Assembly: GCF_003461955.1 (NCBI RefSeq) | Contig: NZ_QTYB01000013.1 | Span: forward strand, 42,431 to 106,430 | From: Ruminococcus sp. AM36-2AA | Lineage (GTDB): Bacteria > Bacillota > Clostridia > Lachnospirales > Lachnospiraceae | Length of the DNA: 64,000 bases | Direction: 5' to 3' | Shown here: positions 8,858 through 18,074 of the stretch, one piece after another | How the letters are laid out: each line of letters begins with the position of its first letter | Position numbering within the stretch: position 1 is the stretch's first letter | Notes under the pieces: generated by a model | Database searches by the model: none | What the model was told of the DNA's origin: nothing | Seen by the model: only the letters and a program-made list of their open reading frames with translations | Translations under genes and position numbers: made by a program

Positions 8858-9737
8858 GATTATAATTGGCAGCAGGGAGAGTAAACTTGCGGTACTCCAG
8901 AGTGAAATGGTCCGTGATTATATAAAAGAAAAAAATCCGGAAATGGAAGTGGAAATCCTTACCATGAAAACCACCGGAGATATCATTCTGGACCGCACCC
9001 TGGACAAGGTTGGCGGAAAGGGACTTTTTGTAAAGGAACTGGATAAAGCACTGATGGATGGAAGAAGTATCCTTTCTGTGCACAGCCTGAAAGATATGCC
9101 TATGGAAGTTCCGGAAGAACTGCCCCTTCTGGCCTTTTCCAGAAGAGAAGATCCAAGAGATGTACTGGTACTTCCGGAGGGAGTTTCCGAGCTGGATAAA
9201 AGTAAGCCTCTCGGATGTTCCAGCCTGAGACGTACACTTCAGCTTAAGAAGCTGTATCCGGATATGGAGGTCAAAAGCATCCGTGGAAATCTTCAGACAA
9301 GACTCCGGAAACTGGATGAAGGGCAGTACAGTGCACTGATCCTGGCTGCAGCCGGGCTTAAGAGACTTGGACTGGAATCCAGGATCAACCGGTATTTTAC
9401 AGCCGATGAGATCATTCCGGCAGCAGGCCAGGGAATTCTTGCGGTACAGGGACGAAAAGGTGAGGATTACAGTTTCCTGAACGGTTACTGTGATGAAGAG
9501 GCCTGGGCCGCAGGAAGAGCAGAGCGTGCCTTTGTAAAACTTCTGGATGGAGGATGTTCTTCTCCGGTAGCTGCCCATGCAGAAATTTCCGGAGATGAGC
9601 TTTATCTCAGAGGACTTTATTATAATGAAAAAGACGGTTCCTATGTAACAGGAACACTGTGTGGCAATAAGGCAGATGCGGAAAGCTTAGGCAGAGAACT
9701 GGCAGAAACTCTTCGGAAAAAAGGAGAAAACAGATGA
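8838..9737 (+). CDS. hemC: Porphobilinogen deaminase (hydroxymethylbilane synthase)
   Basis: HemC joins four porphobilinogens into hydroxymethylbilane. The start IIIGSRESKLAVLQ, the block VGGKGLFVKELDKALMDG, and the Cys of LLDGGCSSPVAAH that carries the dipyrromethane cofactor are all present. ATGs at 8835 and 8838 are in frame. 8838 has the better spacing (seven bases) from AGGAG, giving 299 residues. It overlaps the preceding gene by 20 bases and the next by four, consistent with one translationally coupled operon. Confidence 0.95.
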   Translation: MKTKKSKIIIGSRESKLAVLQSEMVRDYIKEKNPEMEVEILTMKTTGDIILDRTLDKVGGKGLFVKELDKALMDGRSILSVHSLKDMPMEVPEELPLLAFSRREDPRDVLVLPEGVSELDKSKPLGCSSLRRTLQLKKLYPDMEVKSIRGNLQTRLRKLDEGQYSALILAAAGLKRLGLESRINRYFTADEIIPAAGQGILAVQGRKGEDYSFLNGYCDEEAWAAGRAERAFVKLLDGGCSSPVAAHAEISGDELYLRGLYYNEKDGSYVTGTLCGNKADAESLGRELAETLRKKGENR

Positions 9738-11239
9738 AAACAGGAAAAGTATGGCTGGTAGGAGCAGGTCCTGGCGACATCGGCCTTTTTACATTAAAAG
9801 GCCTGAAAGTGCTGGAGCAGGCAGATGTGGTTGTATATGACAGTCTGGTAGGTCAGGGTGTTCTGTCGAGAATCCCGGAAAACGCCAGACTGATCAATGT
9901 AGGCAAACGTGCCAGTCACCACATCATGCGGCAGGAAAATATCAATCAGGTGCTTCTTGAGGAGGCGCAGAAGGGGCTTCGTGTGGTGCGGTTGAAAGGG
10001 GGCGATCCATTCCTCTTTGGAAGAGGTGGAGAGGAACTGGAGCTTCTTCGGGAGAATGGGATCCCTTACGAAGTCGTTCCGGGAGTTACTTCTTCCATTG
10101 CAGTACCGGCATATAACGGGGTTCCGGTAACGCACAGAGATTTCTGCTCTTCGGTCCACATCATCACAGGGCATAAAAGAGCCGGAAAAGAATATGACAT
10201 TGATTTCCGTGCGCTTGTTGATACAAAGGGAACTCTTGTATTTCTGATGGGTGTGTCGGCACTTCCGGATATCTGTGCCGGTCTTATAAATGCAGGCATG
10301 GAAAAAGATATGCCTGCGGCAATCCTTCAAAAAGGCACTACAGCAGGACAGAAACGGATCGTGGCTACCGTTTCCACCCTGGAAGAAGAGGTAAAACGCC
10401 AGGGAATTGAGACACCGGCGATCATTGTAGTAGGTAAGGTATGTACGTTGGCAGAGAAGTTTGACTGGTATGAAGAACTGCCTCTTGCAGGCTGGAAAGT
10501 TCTTGTCACAAGGCCAAAAGAACTAGTTTCCAGAACTGCGGACAAACTCCGGGAAAAAGGCGCAGAGGTTCTGGAACTTCCGGCAATCCGTACGGTACCC
10601 ATGGAAGATCAGAGCCGTTTGTATGAAGCAATGGATCACCTGGAAAATTATCAGTGGCTTGTATTTACCAGCCCTACAGGGGTGAGGGTATTCTTTGAGG
10701 AACTCGTCCGCCATGGAAAAGATATCCGTGCCATGGGAAAGATCCGTCTGGCAGTGATCGGTGAGGGAACCAAAAAGGCTCTGAAAGAAAGGGGCCTTCT
10801 GGCAGACTTTGTGCCGTCTGTATATGACGGGGATACCCTTGGAAAGGAACTTTCAGAGATCCTTTCCGGCGGAGAAAAAATTCTCATCCCGCGGGCGGAA
10901 AAAGGCAACGAAAAGCTTACTGAATTTCTGGCACAGGCAGGGGCTGAGGTTGAGGATATTCCAACCTATCAGACTCTTTACGAAAAGAGTCAGCTTATTG
11001 ATGAAAAGAAGGAATTTGAGACAGGACAGATCAGCTGTGCGGTATTTACAAGTGCTTCCACTGTGAAAGGATTTGTGGAGGGAACAAAAGGACTGGATTA
11101 TTCAAAGGTCAGGGCAGCTTGCATCGGCAGACAGACGAAAGCGGCAGCCGAGAGCTTTGGAATGAAAGCATATATGGCAGAAAAAGCCACCATTGACAGT
11201 CTTGTCAAACTGGTGGAGGATATGAAAAGGAGCGAATGA
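9734..11239 (+). CDS. cobA-hemD: Fused uroporphyrinogen-III C-methyltransferase / uroporphyrinogen-III synthase
   Basis: One 501-residue chain carries both activities. Residues ~1-245 are the SAM-dependent methyltransferase CobA/SumT ([53 protein letters not shown]). It makes precorrin-2 from uroporphyrinogen III. Residues ~255-501 are HemD ([11 protein letters not shown] to the C-terminus), which cyclises hydroxymethylbilane. Such fusions are known in Clostridia. Joining synthesis directly to methylation pushes flux towards corrins or siroheme rather than heme. It overlaps hemC by an ATGA and hemB at its end. Confidence 0.94.
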   Translation: MKTGKVWLVGAGPGDIGLFTLKGLKVLEQADVVVYDSLVGQGVLSRIPENARLINVGKRASHHIMRQENINQVLLEEAQKGLRVVRLKGGDPFLFGRGGEELELLRENGIPYEVVPGVTSSIAVPAYNGVPVTHRDFCSSVHIITGHKRAGKEYDIDFRALVDTKGTLVFLMGVSALPDICAGLINAGMEKDMPAAILQKGTTAGQKRIVATVSTLEEEVKRQGIETPAIIVVGKVCTLAEKFDWYEELPLAGWKVLVTRPKELVSRTADKLREKGAEVLELPAIRTVPMEDQSRLYEAMDHLENYQWLVFTSPTGVRVFFEELVRHGKDIRAMGKIRLAVIGEGTKKALKERGLLADFVPSVYDGDTLGKELSEILSGGEKILIPRAEKGNEKLTEFLAQAGAEVEDIPTYQTLYEKSQLIDEKKEFETGQISCAVFTSASTVKGFVEGTKGLDYSKVRAACIGRQTKAAAESFGMKAYMAEKATIDSLVKLVEDMKRSE

Positions 11240-11241
11240 TC

Positions 11242-12225
11242 ATGGAACTGACAAAAAGACCAAGAAGATTAAGAGGCAGTGAAAACCTTCGTAAGATGGT
11301 ACGTGAGACAAGAATGGATAAATCTTCTCTTATGTATCCCATGTTTGTGATGGAGGGAGAAAACAAGGAAGAAGAAATTCCGTCCATGACCGGACAGTAC
11401 CGCTATAGCCTGGATCGTCTTCCCTATAAACTGGAGCAGCTTTCCAAAGCAGGTGTTGGCAGTGTAATGTTTTTTGGTATTCCTGACCATAAGGATGAAG
11501 TGGGCAGCGGCGCCTATGATCCGGAGGGAATTGTTCAGAGAGCTCTTCGCATTGCAAAAGAGAAATTCCCGGAACTTTATTATGTAACAGACGTATGCAT
11601 GTGTGAGTACACTTCCCATGGACACTGCGGCGTTCTCTGCGGCCATGATGTGGACAATGACAAAACACTGGATCTTCTTGCAAAAACAGCACTTTCCCAC
11701 GTAGAGGCAGGAGCGGATATGGTAGCACCTTCCGATATGATGGATGGCCGTGTTGCAGCAATCAGGGAGTGTCTGGATAAAGCCGGACATTATACAACTC
11801 CGATTATGTCCTATGCGGTAAAATATGCTTCCGCATTTTATGGCCCGTTCCGTGAAGCGGCTGATTCTGCTCCGTCTTTTGGTGACAGAAAGAGTTACCA
11901 GATGGACCCGCACAACAGCAGAGAAGGCCTGAAAGAAGCCCTTACAGATGTTGAGGAAGGCGCAGACATCATCATGGTAAAACCGGCTCTTGCATATCAG
12001 GATATGATCTGGCAGGTAAAGGAAGCCACCAATGTACCAGTTGCGGCATACAGTGTCAGTGGTGAATATGCCATGGTAAAAGCTGCAGCCGCAAATGGCT
12101 GGATTGATGAGGAAAGAATCGTAGGCGAGATGGCTACCGGAGCATTCCGTTCCGGCGCACAGATCTATCTTACCTACTATGCAGAACTTCTGGCAAGACT
12201 TATGGATGAAGGGAGAATCGGCTGA
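11242..12225 (+). CDS. hemB: Porphobilinogen synthase (delta-aminolevulinate dehydratase)
   Basis: HemB condenses two 5-aminolevulinates into porphobilinogen. Both Schiff-base lysines are visible, in SYAVKYASAFYGPFR and IIMVKPALAY. The metal site DVCMCEYTSHGHCG has three cysteines, so this is the zinc-type enzyme. The first ATG (11236) is only three bases from AAGGAG. ATG 11242, nine bases away, is more likely and gives 327 residues. Coupled to hemL by a TGATG overlap. Confidence 0.95.
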   Translation: MELTKRPRRLRGSENLRKMVRETRMDKSSLMYPMFVMEGENKEEEIPSMTGQYRYSLDRLPYKLEQLSKAGVGSVMFFGIPDHKDEVGSGAYDPEGIVQRALRIAKEKFPELYYVTDVCMCEYTSHGHCGVLCGHDVDNDKTLDLLAKTALSHVEAGADMVAPSDMMDGRVAAIRECLDKAGHYTTPIMSYAVKYASAFYGPFREAADSAPSFGDRKSYQMDPHNSREGLKEALTDVEEGADIIMVKPALAYQDMIWQVKEATNVPVAAYSVSGEYAMVKAAAANGWIDEERIVGEMATGAFRSGAQIYLTYYAELLARLMDEGRIG

Positions 12226-13505
12226 TGACAAAATCAGAACAGTTATTTGAGCGTGCGGTAAAAAGAATTCCGGGAGGTGTAAACAGCCCGGTAAGATCTT
12301 ACGGAGCCATCGGTGAGGCACCTCGTTTTATTGAAAAAGCTGATAAATGTTACATCTATGATGTGGACGGAAACCGTTATGTGGATTACATTGATTCCTG
12401 GGGCCCGATGATCCTGGGGCATAATTTCCCGGAAATCCGTGAGAGCGTGATCAAGGCCTGCGAAAATGGCCTGAGCTTTGGATGCGCTACGGAAATTGAA
12501 GTGGAGATTGCAGAATTTATCTGTGAGCATATTCCGCATGTAGATATGATTCGTATGGTAAACTCCGGAACAGAGGCTGTTATGAGTGCCATCCGTGCGG
12601 CAAGAGGTTTCACCGGAAAAGACAAGATCATCAAATTTGCAGGCTGCTACCACGGACACAGTGACTGCCTTCTGGTAAGTGCCGGTTCCGGTGTCATGGC
12701 AAGCGGTATTCCGGACAGCGCCGGTGTTCCCAAGGGCTGCACACAGGATACCATGACTGCAACCTACAATGATGCGGCCAGCGTGGAAGCGCTTCTCAAA
12801 CAGGAAGAGGGAAATGTGGCGGCAGTGATCGTGGAGGCAATAGGAGCAAACATGGGCGTAGTTCCTCCGAAACCAGGTTTCTTAAAGAGACTTCGCCAGC
12901 TTTGTGATGAGCATAACTGTCTGCTGATCTTTGATGAGGTAATCACAGGATTCCGTCTTGCCTTTGGCGGAGCCGCAGAGTATTTTGGCATTCGCCCGGA
13001 TCTTGTCACCTATGGAAAAATCATCGGCGCAGGAATGCCGGTAGGTGCATATGGCGGCCGCAAAGAGATCATGGATCTGATCTCACCGTGTGGTCCTGTA
13101 TACCAGGCAGGTACCTTAAGTGGAAATCCGGTTGCCATGGCAGCAGGATTCACACAGCTGAAATATCTCTATGAGCATCAGGAGGTCTATAAAGATCTGG
13201 CAGTAAAAGGAGAGAAACTTTACGGAGGTCTGAAAAAGATCGTGGAGGAAAAAGGCCTTCCATATCAGGTGAATTATGATTCTTCCCTGGCAAGTATCTT
13301 CTTTACAGATCAGGAAGTAAAAGATTATGTTTCCGCAAAAACTTCCAACCTGGATCTTTTTGCAAAATATTTCAAGGGAATGCTGAAACGTGGCATCCAT
13401 CTTGCGCCGTCCCAGTTTGAGGCAATGTTCCTTTCCACAGCACACACAGATGAAGTGATTGATGAAACTCTGGAAGCAATGAGAGGCACTCTGGGAGATC
13501 TGTAA
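12225..13505 (+). CDS. hemL: Glutamate-1-semialdehyde 2,1-aminomutase
   Basis: HemL moves the amino group of glutamate-1-semialdehyde to give 5-aminolevulinate, using PLP. The 426-residue class-III aminotransferase fold is complete: VKRIPGGVNSPVR at the start, NSGTEAVMSAIR, the LIFDEVITGFR block, and the PLP lysine in TYGKIIGAGMPVGA. Its ATG shares a base with the hemB stop. It closes the hem operon, so the operon holds the whole route from glutamyl-tRNA to precorrin-2/sirohydrochlorin. No hemE, hemG/Y or hemH is present. Confidence 0.95.
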   Translation: MTKSEQLFERAVKRIPGGVNSPVRSYGAIGEAPRFIEKADKCYIYDVDGNRYVDYIDSWGPMILGHNFPEIRESVIKACENGLSFGCATEIEVEIAEFICEHIPHVDMIRMVNSGTEAVMSAIRAARGFTGKDKIIKFAGCYHGHSDCLLVSAGSGVMASGIPDSAGVPKGCTQDTMTATYNDAASVEALLKQEEGNVAAVIVEAIGANMGVVPPKPGFLKRLRQLCDEHNCLLIFDEVITGFRLAFGGAAEYFGIRPDLVTYGKIIGAGMPVGAYGGRKEIMDLISPCGPVYQAGTLSGNPVAMAAGFTQLKYLYEHQEVYKDLAVKGEKLYGGLKKIVEEKGLPYQVNYDSSLASIFFTDQEVKDYVSAKTSNLDLFAKYFKGMLKRGIHLAPSQFEAMFLSTAHTDEVIDETLEAMRGTLGDL

Positions 13506-13562
13506 TTTCCGCAAAAAAATGATTTTGCACAGGAATTTACACAAAGATAGTAGGATGGTAAC

Positions 13563-13591
13563 TTGTTCTTCAAAAAACTTTGTGATAAAAT
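13563..13591 (+). promoter_or_regulatory. Promoter for the lactonase-family gene
   Basis: TTGTTC (13563-13568) and TAAAAT (13586-13591) have a 17-base spacer, about 45 bases before the gene start. Confidence 0.55.
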
Positions 13592-13637
13592 AAACACAAA
13601 AATACGTAATGAATGTGAAAGCAGGAGGCCAGAGCTT

Positions 13638-14723
13638 ATGGGAAAAAAGAAGTACGTGGCTTACGTGGGAACATATACCCATGGAACCAGTAAGGGAATT
13701 CAGGTATACGATGTAGATGTAGAGAACGGAACACTGACAGAGCGCAGTGAGGTAGAGGTCAGCAATGCATCTCATCTGGCAGTTTCCAAAAACGGTAAAT
13801 ATCTGTACTCCATCGAGGATGAAGGTGTGGCTGTATTCGAGAGAGATGAAAATGGAGATCTTTCCCGTATTAACAGCGTAGATATTAACGGAATGCGAGG
13901 CTGTTATCTTGCAACAGATGTAGACGGAAGATATCTTTATGTAGCAGGTTATCATGATGGTAAGGTAACGGTTGTACATACACATAAAGACGGACGTCTG
14001 GGAAGTGTTATGGACGGTGTTTTCCATAAAGGACTTGGAAGTGTGGCAGAACGTAACTTCCGTCCACATGTAAATTGTGTCCGCCCCACACCGGATAACA
14101 AATATCTCTGTGCGGTAGATAATGGCATTGATCAGGTTAAGATCTACAGGATCAACAAGAAGAAAGATAAACTGGAGCTTGTTGACATCCTCCGCTGCCC
14201 GAGAGAGAGTGGCCCTCGTATTATCCGTTTCAGTGATGATGGAAGATTTGCATATCTTCTTTTTGAGCTCAGCAATGAGGTTAAGGTATACAGCTATGAC
14301 GGAAGCGGCAAGAACCCGGAGTTCCAGCTGCTCCAGAGTATTACCACTCTTGGAAAAGAAGACGCCAATGATGCGATTCACAACGCAGCATCAGGCATGT
14401 CTCTTTCTGCGGATGGCAAATATCTTTTCTGCACAACTGCAGGTGAGAACACAGTAACCATGTATGCGGTAGACCAGGAAACCGGCCTTCTGACCAAGAA
14501 ATTTACCCTTCCGATCAGTGGTGATTATCCGAAAGATCTTATGATCTTCCCGGATAACAAACATATTGCCATTGCAAATCATGGAAGTAACAGTATTACT
14601 GTTTTTACAGTAGATTACGAAAAAAATATTATTATGATGAATGAGAAGCCAAGAAAGATCGAAACACCGAACAGCATCCATATCTGGCCGGTGCCGGGAG
14701 ATGTGGATGGCATCTGCAAATAA
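13638..14723 (+). CDS. Lactonase-family beta-propeller protein (6-phosphogluconolactonase-like)
   Basis: This 361-residue protein has the seven-bladed propeller pattern of the YbhE/Pgl family: YVGTYTHGTSKGIQVY at the start, repeated SxDGKYLF/YLYV blades, RPHVNCVRPTPDNKYLCAVDNGIDQ, and GDYPKDLMIFPDNKHIAIANHGSNSI at the end. E. coli relatives hydrolyse 6-phosphogluconolactone, but many members have no known substrate. ATG 13638 lies nine bases after AGGAGG, so the longer open frame upstream is not the gene start. It shares a bidirectional terminator with convergent aroC. Confidence 0.85.
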   Translation: MGKKKYVAYVGTYTHGTSKGIQVYDVDVENGTLTERSEVEVSNASHLAVSKNGKYLYSIEDEGVAVFERDENGDLSRINSVDINGMRGCYLATDVDGRYLYVAGYHDGKVTVVHTHKDGRLGSVMDGVFHKGLGSVAERNFRPHVNCVRPTPDNKYLCAVDNGIDQVKIYRINKKKDKLELVDILRCPRESGPRIIRFSDDGRFAYLLFELSNEVKVYSYDGSGKNPEFQLLQSITTLGKEDANDAIHNAASGMSLSADGKYLFCTTAGENTVTMYAVDQETGLLTKKFTLPISGDYPKDLMIFPDNKHIAIANHGSNSITVFTVDYEKNIIMMNEKPRKIETPNSIHIWPVPGDVDGICK

Positions 14724-14764
14724 TTCTTTTCGGTAAATGACTGCAACGGCCAGATATCCGGATA

Positions 14765-14814
14765 CAAAAACAGACTCAGGGATAAGCAATAAGATTCCCT
14801 GAGTCTGTTTTTTG
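14765..14814. terminator. Bidirectional terminator between the lactonase gene and aroC
   Basis: A 12-bp stem CAGACTCAGGGA / TCCCTGAGTCTG (14771-14782 / 14796-14807) is flanked by AAAAA on the left and TTTTTT on the right. It can therefore stop transcripts from both sides. Confidence 0.9.
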
Positions 14815-14873
14815 CTGGAAAAGCATTTGGCATTACGGATGAATCCACGGATCTGCCGGGAATGAGGGCGGTT

Positions 14874-15968
14874 TTATCTGCGATAGAATTCGTGGATGCG
14901 GTCCATGCGTGCGCTCATATTGGCAAAAAGTGCATCGGTGATGGTGAGAGCTGCCATGGCTTCCACAACAACTACGGCACGTGGAACAATAACAGGATCA
15001 TGGCGTCCTTTGATCTCAAGCTCCAGATTTTCGCCGGAGCTGGTTACGGTGGACTGGGGCTGGCTGATCGATGGTGTTGGTTTGATATGGGCACGGAGGA
15101 TAATGTCACTGCCGTCACTCATACCGCCCATGATACCGCCTGCATGGTTGGAGGTCTTGGAAATGATGCCGTCTTTCTGGACAAAACCGTCGTTGTCTTC
15201 GGAACCGGTAAGACGTGTCACATTAATACCGTCACCGATCTCAACAGCTTTTACAGCACCGATGGACATGATCGCATGAGCAAGAGTGGCATCCAGCTTG
15301 TCAAAAACCGTATCACCCAGACCAGCAGGAACATTTTTGATCCGGCATTCGATCACACCGCCTGCACTGTCCTGGTTATTGAGACACTGCTCGAGATAGG
15401 CGGATGCTTTTTCTGCCGCATCGGCGTCTGGCATACAGAGGGAATTGTTCCGGATCTCTTCTTCTGAGAAAGACTGGATTTCCACAGGACCGATGGATTT
15501 CGCATAGGTGGTAAAAGTAATACCAAGTTCATTTAACAGCTTGATGGCAATGGCACCGGCTGCCACACGGCCGGCGGTTTCCCTTCCGGAAGAACGTCCG
15601 CCTCCACGGTAATCGCGGAAACCGTATTTCTGGTCAAAGGTAAAGTCTGCATGACCGGGGCGGTAGGAGTATGCAATATTTCCGTAATCCCGGGAACGCT
15701 GGTCGGTATTGCGGATCAGAAGAGAAATCGGTGTGCCGGTAGTTTTTCCTTCAAAAACTCCGGAAAGGATTTCAACCAGATCCCCTTCTTTACGGGCAGT
15801 TGTGTAGCGGCTCTGGCCGGGTTTCCTCCGGTCAAGAAAAACCTGGATATCTTCCTCGCAGAGAGAAAGACCTGCGGGGCAGCCGTCGAGAACTGCACCG
15901 ATAGCCTTGCCATGAGATTCTCCCCAGGTAGTAACTACGAATTTTTTTCCGAATGATGACTGACTCAT
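14874..15968 (-). CDS. aroC: Chorismate synthase
   Basis: AroC removes phosphate from EPSP to give chorismate, the last step of the shikimate pathway, using reduced FMN. The 364-residue protein begins FGKKFVVTTWGESHGKAIG, followed by RRKPGQSRYTT, GGGRSSGRETAGRVAAGA and GGIMGGMSDGSDI, all family hallmarks. The start is ATG 15968 after AAGGAAG; the open frame extends 12 codons further upstream without a ribosome site. It is monocistronic and away from other aro genes. Confidence 0.95.
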   Translation of the reverse strand: MSQSSFGKKFVVTTWGESHGKAIGAVLDGCPAGLSLCEEDIQVFLDRRKPGQSRYTTARKEGDLVEILSGVFEGKTTGTPISLLIRNTDQRSRDYGNIAYSYRPGHADFTFDQKYGFRDYRGGGRSSGRETAGRVAAGAIAIKLLNELGITFTTYAKSIGPVEIQSFSEEEIRNNSLCMPDADAAEKASAYLEQCLNNQDSAGGVIECRIKNVPAGLGDTVFDKLDATLAHAIMSIGAVKAVEIGDGINVTRLTGSEDNDGFVQKDGIISKTSNHAGGIMGGMSDGSDIILRAHIKPTPSISQPQSTVTSSGENLELEIKGRHDPVIVPRAVVVVEAMAALTITDALFANMSARMDRIHEFYRR

Positions 15969-16002
15969 TTGTATAACTTCCTTTCGTTGGAATTCTGGAA
16001 TC

Positions 16003-16031
16003 ATTATATAGCAAGCCGGAAAAAATGTAAA
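16003..16031 (-). promoter_or_regulatory. Promoter for aroC
   Basis: On the minus strand TTTACA (16026-16031) and TATAAT (16003-16008) are 17 bases apart, 35 bases before the aroC start. Confidence 0.78.
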
Positions 16032-16112
16032 GAACGTGGAAAACAGAATGAATTTTTATGTAAAGAGCATGTGAAATCATTTAAAAGCTTTTTTAAAAAG
16101 AAAATGTATGAA

Positions 16113-16141
16113 TTGACAAAGCTATTTTGACTATTTATAAT
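16113..16141 (+). promoter_or_regulatory. Perfect-consensus promoter for the corA-like gene
   Basis: TTGACA (16113-16118) and TATAAT (16136-16141) are separated by 17 bases. Confidence 0.88.
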
Positions 16142-16194
16142 AAAAATGAATTTTGCCCTGGCAAAAGAAAAGCAAAAGAAGGGAAGTGGGAATC

Positions 16195-17136
16195 GTGGTA
16201 AGGATTTACAAGACAATAGACGGAGCCATCCACCAGATACAGGAACCGGAGGAAGGCTGCTGGATTGCGCTGACGAATCCGACGGCAACAGAGATTTTTG
16301 AATTTTCCGAGAAGTTTGATATAGAGGTTGACGATTTACGATCCCCCTTGGATGAGGAAGAACGGTCACGTATCGAAGTTGAGGATAATTATACACTGAT
16401 CCTGGTTGACGTTCCTATGATCGAGGAGCGTAATGACAAGGACTGGTATGGAACCATACCGCTTGGTATCATTGTGACAGGGTCTATGATCTTTACTATC
16501 TGTCTGGAGGACACACCGGTTCTGACCAGATTTATGGAAGGAAGAGTCCGGAGCTTTTTTACCTATATGAAGACCCGTTTTATTTTCCAGATCCTTTACA
16601 GAAATGCAAGTATGTACCTGCGTTATCTGCGTATCATTGACAAGAAAAGTGAGCAGGTGGAAGAAAAACTGCATCTTTCCACAAGAAACGAGGAGCTGAT
16701 CGAGCTTCTGGAGCTGCAGAAATCCCTGACTTACTTTATCACATCCCTCCGGTCCAACGAGGTTGTGCTGGAGAAGCTTCTGAAGATAGACAGTATCAAG
16801 AAATATCCGGAGGATACGGATCTTCTGGAAGATGTCATCACTGAGAACAAACAGGCTATCGAAATGGCCAATGTGTACAGCGGAATCCTGAACGGAACCA
16901 TGGATGCCTTTGCATCTATTATTTCCAATAATATGAATATTGTTATGAAAGTACTGGCGATCATTACCATTGTCATGAGTATTCCGACCATTGTGTTCAG
17001 CGCTTACGGAATGAACGTGGCTGGTTCCGGTATGCCGTTATCACAGAGTCCATGGGGCTTTCTGATTATTATCCTGTTTTCTGTGGCGATCAGTGTTGTG
17101 GCAGCGATCATTCTTTCCAAGAAGCGGTTTTTCTGA
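16195..17136 (+). CDS. CorA-family divalent metal (Mg2+/Co2+) transporter
   Basis: The protein has a large N-terminal cytoplasmic domain, a long helical stretch (about residues 130-240), and two C-terminal membrane helices. The signature YGMN follows the first helix (SAYGMNVAG). A positively charged KKRFF tail ends it. CorA pentamers carry Mg2+ or Co2+ passively. Cobalt uptake would suit the cobalamin genes nearby, but selectivity cannot be read from sequence. I chose GTG 16195, ten bases after AAGGGA (313 residues); GTG 16186 and TTG 16153 are alternatives. The rhomboid-like gene follows 20 bases later. Confidence 0.9.
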   Translation: MVRIYKTIDGAIHQIQEPEEGCWIALTNPTATEIFEFSEKFDIEVDDLRSPLDEEERSRIEVEDNYTLILVDVPMIEERNDKDWYGTIPLGIIVTGSMIFTICLEDTPVLTRFMEGRVRSFFTYMKTRFIFQILYRNASMYLRYLRIIDKKSEQVEEKLHLSTRNEELIELLELQKSLTYFITSLRSNEVVLEKLLKIDSIKKYPEDTDLLEDVITENKQAIEMANVYSGILNGTMDAFASIISNNMNIVMKVLAIITIVMSIPTIVFSAYGMNVAGSGMPLSQSPWGFLIIILFSVAISVVAAIILSKKRFF

Positions 17137-17156
17137 TTTGCTGAAAGGAGAATTTA

Positions 17157-18044
17157 ATGAAGTTTATCGACAAACTGGAACGTAAATTTGGAAGATTCGG
17201 GATTCCGAATCTGACCATTTATATTATCGGATGTTATGTACTGGGTTATATTCTGACCGCAGCTGCACCGGGAGTTTTGAGCATGCTGAGCCTGGATATG
17301 TCCATGGTCATGAAAGGTCAGATCTGGAGACTCGTAACATGGGTGATCTATCCGCCATCCAGCGTGGGAGGAATGAGTAATCTTCTCATGTTCGTGCTTG
17401 CAATTGCTTTTTTCTATTATCCGATCGGTACCTCTCTGGAACGTACCTGGGGAACTTTCCGATATACTTTGTATATTTTTTCGGGACTTTTGTTTACAGT
17501 TATTGCAGCGGCGCTTTTGTATGCAGTTACCGGCGGTTATGTGACCGTTGGGGGAATGATGCTTCCTTATGGAAGTATTTTTACCACATATTACATCAGT
17601 CTTTCTATTTTTCTTGCCTATGCAGTCACATATCCGGATCTTCAGCTGCTGCTTATGTTTGTGATCCCCATCAAGATGAAATGGATGGCATTTGTATATG
17701 GACTGTTTATTGCGTGGGATATCGTATCATATCTTAGAGTTGGACTTTGGGTAGGCGTTGTGCCGATTGTAGCATCACTTTTGAATTTTGTGATCTTTTA
17801 TTTCAGTACGCGGGATATGAACCGTTACAATCCGAAGGAGATTCACAGGAGACAGCAGTTTAAGAAGGCCATGGCTCCGACCAGAACGGGCTATGGACCA
17901 GATGGAATTGCCAAGCATAAATGCGCGATCTGCGGACGTACCGAAAAGGATGATCCAAATCTGGAGTTCCGTTTCTGCTCAAAGTGCAAGGGAAATTATG
18001 AATATTGCCAGGATCATTTATTTACGCACAAACACGTACAGTAA
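17157..18044 (+). CDS. Rhomboid-like (derlin-like) membrane protein with C-terminal zinc ribbon
   Basis: This 295-residue protein has about six hydrophobic segments in residues 18-217. Rhomboid/derlin landmarks are present: GQIWRLVTWVIYPP (54-67), SLERTWGTFRY (93-103) and PIKMKWM (171-177). The GxSG serine motif of active rhomboid proteases is absent; the expected helix reads YYISLSIFLAYA. It is therefore probably a pseudoprotease, or the active site is unconventional. The cytoplasmic tail holds Cys256/259, Cys274/277, Cys284 and several His, looking like a zinc ribbon. It lies between corA and pyk, 30 bases before pyk. Role unknown. Confidence 0.75.
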   Translation: MKFIDKLERKFGRFGIPNLTIYIIGCYVLGYILTAAAPGVLSMLSLDMSMVMKGQIWRLVTWVIYPPSSVGGMSNLLMFVLAIAFFYYPIGTSLERTWGTFRYTLYIFSGLLFTVIAAALLYAVTGGYVTVGGMMLPYGSIFTTYYISLSIFLAYAVTYPDLQLLLMFVIPIKMKWMAFVYGLFIAWDIVSYLRVGLWVGVVPIVASLLNFVIFYFSTRDMNRYNPKEIHRRQQFKKAMAPTRTGYGPDGIAKHKCAICGRTEKDDPNLEFRFCSKCKGNYEYCQDHLFTHKHVQ

Positions 18045-18074
18045 AACGTAAAAAAAGAGGGAGGATATTCAATT

